Origin: a virus
DNA length: 64,000 nt
Reading direction: 5' to 3' (one strand)
Virus record (IMG/VR): IMGVR_UViG_3300025154_000064
Coordinates: 1 to 64,000 of that record
In this document: in pieces, positions 59,915-64,000 of the stretch
Position numbering within the stretch: position 1 is the stretch's first letter
Layout of the letters: the number at the start of each line of letters is the position of its first letter
Notes under the pieces: generated by a model
Told to the model about the DNA's origin: nothing
The model's database searches: none
What the model saw: only the letters and a program-made list of their open reading frames with translations
Made by a program: the position numbers and the translations under genes

Positions 59915-60255
59915 ACGTTAAAATCTATCTCACAATTGGTTTGGGGTACATCATCGGCGATGTCGTTTCCGAAGATGAAGATTATATCGATATACAGTAC
60001 GCAGGAAAGGTTGGCGCCACAGCTCAGGGTGTGATGATCGCAGAGCCGATTCCGCCATGGTTTAATAACGCGGAAGAGTTGATAAGAGAATTCAAGATTC
60101 CTACGGATATTATAATCTTTGAAGGCTATGCGCATCCGGATCTTGCAAGCGCTTATGAGCAGTATGCTCAGAAGTTCAAAGCTAAATCAGCCGGCCTGGT
60201 GATTGCGAAAGCCAGCGACATTCCAAACAACGTAACGCCATTTCAGAGGAGATAA
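59911..60255 (+). CDS. hypothetical protein, 114 aa
   Basis: MNVKIYLTIGLGYIIGDVV followed by DYIDIQYAGKV is an Sm-like or small-barrel start. The second half is helical. ATGA overlap upstream. Function unknown. Confidence 0.5.
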   Translation: MNVKIYLTIGLGYIIGDVVSEDEDYIDIQYAGKVGATAQGVMIAEPIPPWFNNAEELIREFKIPTDIIIFEGYAHPDLASAYEQYAQKFKAKSAGLVIAKASDIPNNVTPFQRR

Positions 60256-60258
60256 TCA

Positions 60259-60522
60259 ATGTCAAACAGAGGAAATCAGTGGGTGGAATTTTCCAAAGAG
60301 GTCCTATGCCACATCGATGACTATACCGTTCCGCAGTACGGCGATATGCCGGACGATCAGGTTGAAGAGTTCACGCTGGCCGATTTCAAAACCAATTTGA
60401 AGAAATACATGAACCGCATAGGCAGCAACGCACGCGGGAACGATGAGGCAGTCAGGGACGCATTCAAGATCGCGCATTACGCATGCATAATGTGTGCGCT
60501 GCTCAGGAAAGAGGTTGAATAG
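60259..60522 (+). CDS. hypothetical protein, 87 aa
   Basis: Acidic, helical (VEFSKEVLCHIDDYTVPQYGDMPDDQVEEF). No domain recognised. It lies in the replication operon next to the HAD gene. Confidence 0.5.
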   Translation: MSNRGNQWVEFSKEVLCHIDDYTVPQYGDMPDDQVEEFTLADFKTNLKKYMNRIGSNARGNDEAVRDAFKIAHYACIMCALLRKEVE

Positions 60523-60524
60523 CC

Positions 60525-61142
60525 ATGAAAACAAGAAGTTTAATAGCCTCTGACATGGATGGGGTCCTGGTAGATACCGTCGGACACCTTAAGAAAGTCG
60601 GCGCTGAGCATGGGTACCGAATAGAATATTCGGATCATTATTCGCTGGACATATATAAAGACGGCGAAAAAGTTGACTACTGGGATCCGGATGTCACAGA
60701 CCTCTTCAACGAGACCTTCGACAGGTACGATGAGATAGAGATATTCCCTGGCGCCGAAGAGTTCATCCATAAGATGTATGAATTGACAGGCCAGCCGTTT
60801 TTGATCGTAACCGCAAGGCCTATCAGCCATGCCACCGAGACGCACAAGCTCATTAAACGATTCGCAAAGAAAACCCCGTATGTCGTGGCGTTTGCGGACG
60901 GGTGCGACAAACACCGGTACCTGAGTGGGTATAAGTTTTTCATTGAGGATCGGCGCCGGACAGCCATAGACCTCGTCAACATGGGGAAAATAGTTTTCCT
61001 TATCGACACTGTCTATAACCAACCTACGGAAGAGATGACCTCAAACAAGATTCTCATGGAGGAAATAATCCGGATCGATAGCCTGGAAGATCTTATCCCA
61101 AAGGCAAAATATTATTCGTCTCACGCGGGAGGAACCTTTTGA
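60525..61142 (+). CDS. HAD-family phosphatase, 205 aa
   Basis: IASDMDGVLVDT (Asp10, Asp12), FLIVTARPISHATE (motif II) and YKFFIEDRRRTAIDL (motif IV, ED) are the HAD motifs. Resembles small 5'-nucleotidase-like HAD proteins. It may dephosphorylate nucleotides and change the host pool. Substrate unknown. Confidence 0.8.
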   Translation: MKTRSLIASDMDGVLVDTVGHLKKVGAEHGYRIEYSDHYSLDIYKDGEKVDYWDPDVTDLFNETFDRYDEIEIFPGAEEFIHKMYELTGQPFLIVTARPISHATETHKLIKRFAKKTPYVVAFADGCDKHRYLSGYKFFIEDRRRTAIDLVNMGKIVFLIDTVYNQPTEEMTSNKILMEEIIRIDSLEDLIPKAKYYSSHAGGTF

Positions 61143-61358
61143 ATGGACCTTATCGAAGAGGCTGATAAACTGATCGAAGAGATGACTGCTTTAGCCATCA
61201 GTAAGGCCAAGGAAGCGTTGTTAGCAACCGGCACGGTGAAGTGTGAGGATTGTGGTTGCACCATACCAATAAAGAGACGAAAGGCGATCCCGAGCTGCAC
61301 AAGGTGTATTGATTGCCAAATAGATTACGACGAGGTGAACCATGGAAAAAAAATATGA
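61143..61358 (+). CDS. DksA/TraR-type zinc-finger protein, 71 aa
   Basis: A helical lead is followed by KCEDCGCTIPIKRRKAIPSC and CIDCQ, the C4 zinc finger of DksA/TraR. Short TraR-like proteins bind the RNA polymerase secondary channel. Here the length equals TraR, so transcriptional modulation of the host is likely. Confidence 0.8.
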   Translation: MDLIEEADKLIEEMTALAISKAKEALLATGTVKCEDCGCTIPIKRRKAIPSCTRCIDCQIDYDEVNHGKKI

Positions 61359-61761
61359 AGACATTGTTTTTCTTGCGCTGTGCGTTTGGCGGGAAGCCAG
61401 AGGGGAAAAAGAGATGGCGCAAGTCGGGGTGGCACAATGCATAATGAATCGTGTCAAGCGGCCTGGGTGGTGGGGGAATGACGTCAAGTCGGTCATCTTC
61501 AAAAAGTGGCAGTTTTCGTCCCTCACGGATCCGAAAGATCGACAACTGACCGTGTGGCCGGAAAAAGATACGTTAGATTGGATTCGTGCGGTTCACGTAG
61601 CCGAAGATGTCGTTGAGGGACGGGTCCTAAACCCGGTCTTAGGCGCCGACAGCTACCACGATATCAGTATCCCGGCACCGAAGTGGACAAAAACGGCAAG
61701 GTATGTTACGCAGCTCGGACGGATAAAGTTCTATGATGTTGACCATGACTATGAGGTATAA
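61342..61761 (+). CDS. SleB-type cell wall hydrolase (endolysin), 139 aa
   Basis: LALCVWREARGEKEMAQVGVAQCIMNRV is the conserved Hydrolase_2/SleB start, with Glu18 as the likely catalytic acid. ADSYHDISIPAPKW lies downstream. It cleaves peptidoglycan glycan strands at lysis. No signal peptide is present, so a holin would be needed. Overlaps the DksA-like gene. Confidence 0.85.
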   Translation: MEKKYEDIVFLALCVWREARGEKEMAQVGVAQCIMNRVKRPGWWGNDVKSVIFKKWQFSSLTDPKDRQLTVWPEKDTLDWIRAVHVAEDVVEGRVLNPVLGADSYHDISIPAPKWTKTARYVTQLGRIKFYDVDHDYEV

Positions 61762-61763
61762 TA

Positions 61764-62330
61764 ATGCAGAAGGTTTTATGGCTGGACACTGAGACGACAG
61801 GCGTTGACCCGGTAAAGAATTCCATAATTCAAATTGCCGGCATTGTCGAAGTTGACGAAGTCGCTATCGACAGATTTTCGATTTTCATGCAGCCATTCCC
61901 TGGCGCAGAGATAGAGCCTGAAGCTCTGGTGGTGAGCGGCACAACGCTGGAAAAACTCGAAACATACAAAAGCTTCGCTCTTGGTATGGACAGATTCAAG
62001 TGTAAACTCGAAGAGAACATCGACAAGTTCAGCAAGACCGACAAGTTCATTCTCGCCGGGTACAATATCGGTTATGATGCTGGATTTCTGAGGCAGGCTT
62101 TTTTGCATGTGGGTGACAACTTCTTCGGAAGCTGGTTTTTTAGCTGTAACCTTGATGTCATGACCTATGTGGCAGAGGATGTTAAGCGAGGGGCCCGATA
62201 TGAAAGTCACAGCCTTGGCTCGGTGTGTGCTGTGAACGGGGTTTGTCTTGAGTGTGCGCATGATGCGCTGGCGGATATCGCCGCTACCCGGGAACTTTAT
62301 TATTCAATGAGGTTAAAGCTGGGAATGTGA
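61764..62330 (+). CDS. DnaQ-like 3'-5' exonuclease, 188 aa
   Basis: LWLDTETTGVDP (Asp8, Glu10), ILAGYNIGYDAGFLRQA (Asp in motif II) and CAHDALADIAAT (His and Asp of motif III) make the DEDDh set. It may proofread or degrade ssDNA in replication. Last gene of the rightward block. Confidence 0.85.
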   Translation: MQKVLWLDTETTGVDPVKNSIIQIAGIVEVDEVAIDRFSIFMQPFPGAEIEPEALVVSGTTLEKLETYKSFALGMDRFKCKLEENIDKFSKTDKFILAGYNIGYDAGFLRQAFLHVGDNFFGSWFFSCNLDVMTYVAEDVKRGARYESHSLGSVCAVNGVCLECAHDALADIAATRELYYSMRLKLGM

Positions 62331-62336
62331 AATGTG

Positions 62337-62369
62337 ACCCCTTACGGCGACATGGTCGCCGTAAGGGGT
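62337..62369. terminator. hairpin between convergent genes
   Basis: ACCCCTTACGGCGA (62337-62350) pairs with TCGCCGTAAGGGGT (62356-62369), closing a 5-nt loop. It separates the rightward exonuclease gene from the leftward 62374 gene. The U-run is weak. Confidence 0.75.
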
Positions 62370-62373
62370 TGGC

Positions 62374-62682
62374 TTAACCAAAAATCTTCTTAGAAAGATG
62401 GTGAATGTCAGCCCACGCTAAAATATCTTCAGGCATTGCTGCTCTTGTAATTGGATGCTCAAAATACCACCCAAGATATCTTGGACTACAGTTTCCAATA
62501 AAATCCATTACATCCGCTGCAAGGCGTTGCACCAATCCGGTCTTTACGAACCTGTCAAAAATAATTTTATCGTGCTGCTCTTTCGTTATATTCCAAAGCT
62601 TTTCCATACTCTGGGTGTGCGCATTTTTCATTTTGCGCTCAAGGTATTCACTGTAAGTATTATAGCCAAAATATCGTTCCAT
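62374..62682 (-). CDS. hypothetical protein, 102 aa
   Basis: ATG at 62682 follows AAGGTGGAG and overlaps the stop of the upstream leftward gene. Aromatic and helical (MERYFGYNTYSEYLERK; SPRYLGWYFEHPITRAAMP). No domain recognised. Confidence 0.55.
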   Translation of the reverse strand: MERYFGYNTYSEYLERKMKNAHTQSMEKLWNITKEQHDKIIFDRFVKTGLVQRLAADVMDFIGNCSPRYLGWYFEHPITRAAMPEDILAWADIHHLSKKIFG

Positions 62683-62683
62683 T

Positions 62684-63310
62684 TCACTCCACCTTCCAAA
62701 CATCTATTCCGTTATGGTTGGTTACAACAAGCTGGTGTTTTGTGACAAGAGATACCAATCTGTTGGTAAGCCCGCGAAGATTACGTAAGCTGGGGCTTCC
62801 TGGCCTAATGCTTCTTAAAATATCAACGATCGGAATAACGCTTTTCGGAACAGGTGGGTGCTTGACCTGATATTCAATCGCCTGGGCAAACATCAGACCA
62901 GCACCGAACACCCATATTGGATTATCAGGCTCATCGATCATGGCTGCCATATCAACGTGCTCTTCGATCTCGGCACGCTCTTCATCCGGGCACCACTGCA
63001 TTAAAAGATCATCCACAAACCAATCATCTGCTGTTCGCTTCGGCCAAGTTAATATCTGGACCAGAGTGTCCGGGGTCCCTTTGGCAAAATAAGCAGACGA
63101 AAAAAGAGGATGAACCGTTTCGGCGAGGTAGGCGTGGCCGAGTTCGTGAAGATACTCGATGTCGCGCCATTCAGCGTCAGGCGGCGGGACATAAATTGTG
63201 TGTGTCTTCTCGACTGGGTTAGAGGTTATTTCCATGTGGCGAGTCTCATGTTGGATTGTTGAGACTCGCCACTTTAGGGACGATTGTATCTTTTGGATTA
63301 GAGATATCAC
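62684..63310 (-). CDS. putative zinc metalloprotease (HExxH), 208 aa or 183 aa
   Basis: HTIYVPPPDAEWRDIEYLHELGHAYLAE contains HELGH, the zinc motif of M78/ImmA-like and related gluzincins. The frame opens with GTG at 63310 overlapping the previous stop (GTGA), giving 208 aa, or with ATG at 63235 (183 aa, zinc motif at 30-34). A perfect 12-bp hairpin (63236-63247 with 63261-63272) lies just before the ATG. Substrate unknown. Confidence 0.65.
   Translation of the reverse strand: MISLIQKIQSSLKWRVSTIQHETRHMEITSNPVEKTHTIYVPPPDAEWRDIEYLHELGHAYLAETVHPLFSSAYFAKGTPDTLVQILTWPKRTADDWFVDDLLMQWCPDEERAEIEEHVDMAAMIDEPDNPIWVFGAGLMFAQAIEYQVKHPPVPKSVIPIVDILRSIRPGSPSLRNLRGLTNRLVSLVTKHQLVVTNHNGIDVWKVE
63236..63272 (-). 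repeat. 12-bp perfect hairpin before an internal ATG
   Basis: GTGGCGAGTCTC (63236-63247) is complementary to 63261-63272 with a 13-nt loop. On the leftward strand it ends one base before ATG 63235 of the metalloprotease gene. It may control initiation there or mark the true 5' UTR. Confidence 0.6.
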
Positions 63311-64000
63311 ATCCCATATTCTCTCGAGAACTCAAAATCGCCAACGGTAAGCCGGACCATGAACCCAATGCGAGTAACTTCAGTTTCGCAGTCATCGCAC
63401 TTAGCCGTGTGTATCCGCGGTTCGATCGTGGCGGTTGGAATAGCCTCTTTGATTTTAAGCAGCGCATCATATTGATCTGCCGACAAATGTTCGGCATCTT
63501 CAACGTCAAACGAAACATCGTGGCGGTCATATTCATCTTCACCTTCGCACACATCGCTCTTGGTCAGTTTCTTGTAGCGATTAAAGACATCAAGAGGCGC
63601 GTAAACCTCAGCCCTGATCGCATCGATTATTTCCTGGTCCGGCAGGAAGCCGTCTTTGTATCGAAGCTTCTGGTTCTCGGTTCCGTTGGCTTCGACCCAG
63701 GCTTTGATCTGATTGACTTTGCGTTGTTCCTTAGCTATAGCTTCGGCCTTGAGAGCTTCCTGTTCGCGCTTGTATTCTTCGGCGTTGGTTCTGATTTTTT
63801 TATCCCTGATCATTTGATCGATATTATCCTCAAGATTGAGCCAGAATGCAAGCGACTTTGCGTCTTCATATGCATCTTTGATGTCTGCATTGTCTTTTAC
63901 AAGATAGTCTAACAGTAGACCTTCATCGCTACGTCTGGGATTGTTCTGCAATCCAAGGACTTCTTTTACCGTGTCAGCATAACCGATATATGGCAGCTCC
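63307..64000 (-). CDS. hypothetical protein, cut by window edge, at least 231 aa
   Basis: The leftward frame is open to position 64000 (ELPYIGYADTVKEVLGLQNNP precedes the part after 63951), so the gene begins outside the window. The product has a long charged helical region (EEYKREQEALKAEAIAKEQRKV) and a C-terminal zinc-type AKCDDCETEVTRIGFMVRL. Function unknown. Confidence 0.6.
   Translation of the reverse strand, partial: ELPYIGYADTVKEVLGLQNNPRRSDEGLLLDYLVKDNADIKDAYEDAKSLAFWLNLEDNIDQMIRDKKIRTNAEEYKREQEALKAEAIAKEQRKVNQIKAWVEANGTENQKLRYKDGFLPDQEIIDAIRAEVYAPLDVFNRYKKLTKSDVCEGEDEYDRHDVSFDVEDAEHLSADQYDALLKIKEAIPTATIEPRIHTAKCDDCETEVTRIGFMVRLTVGDFEFSREYGM

Overview
The window is most of the genome of a temperate, long-tailed (siphovirus-type) double-stranded DNA phage or prophage. 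Head and tail genes follow the lambda order: large terminase, portal, S49-type protease with nested scaffold, decoration protein, gpE-like capsid, connectors, tail tube, frameshifted tail chaperone, tape measure, then tip proteins resembling lambda M, L, K and I/J. A tyrosine integrase, a divergent repressor/Cro-like pair and an attP-like site show that it is temperate. The host is probably Gram-negative: there is a BamE-like lipoprotein. The attP-like core matches the 3' end of a selenocysteine tRNA gene (selC), so the host should use selenocysteine, as many anaerobic Desulfobacterota do. Host identity is inference. The right end cuts a gene; the left end is a T-run that may be a contig edge.

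Layout. 0.1-2.5 kb: leftward small genes ending at a 16-bp inverted repeat and starting near a cluster of dyads. 2.5-4.2 kb: tandem promoter-like repeats, a sigma-region-4-like regulator, a terminator and a 0.6 kb non-coding stretch rich in inverted repeats. 4.2-13.2 kb: rightward small genes plus receptor-binding or decoration proteins, including a C-type-lectin protein of the kind diversified by DGRs and a 1000-residue sialidase-fold/LamG protein. 13.2-30.3 kb: packaging, head, neck and tail tube. 30.3-40.5 kb: tail tip, with a 2679-residue fibre ending in an S74 self-cleaving chaperone. 40.5-42.3 kb: PhoH and an AAA kinase. 42.3-49.3 kb: leftward accessory and lysogeny genes (lipoprotein, HNH, integrase, GGQ release-factor-like protein, zinc ribbons, metallopeptidase, patatin). 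49.4-50.3 kb: the repressor/Cro-like switch. 50.4-62.3 kb: rightward recombination, replication, nucleotide and lysis genes (Sak4-like ATPase, SSB-like protein, Cas4-like nuclease, helicase, prim-pol/DUF3987, VRR-NUC, HAD, SleB hydrolase, DnaQ-like exonuclease). 62.4-64 kb: leftward genes, one a putative HExxH protein.

Regulation. The same operator-like palindrome lies between the -35 and -10 of two promoters, one for the Cro-like gene and one for the leftward accessory operon, suggesting one repressor controls both. A different palindrome recurs before the 4.2 kb block and before the protease/capsid block. Strong hairpins lie over or beside start regions of the portal, the first tail-tip gene and the Cas4-like gene. 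The leader at 30.29-30.40 kb can form alternative, mutually exclusive stems.

No reverse transcriptase, template repeat, CRISPR array, insertion sequence, rRNA or complete tRNA was found.
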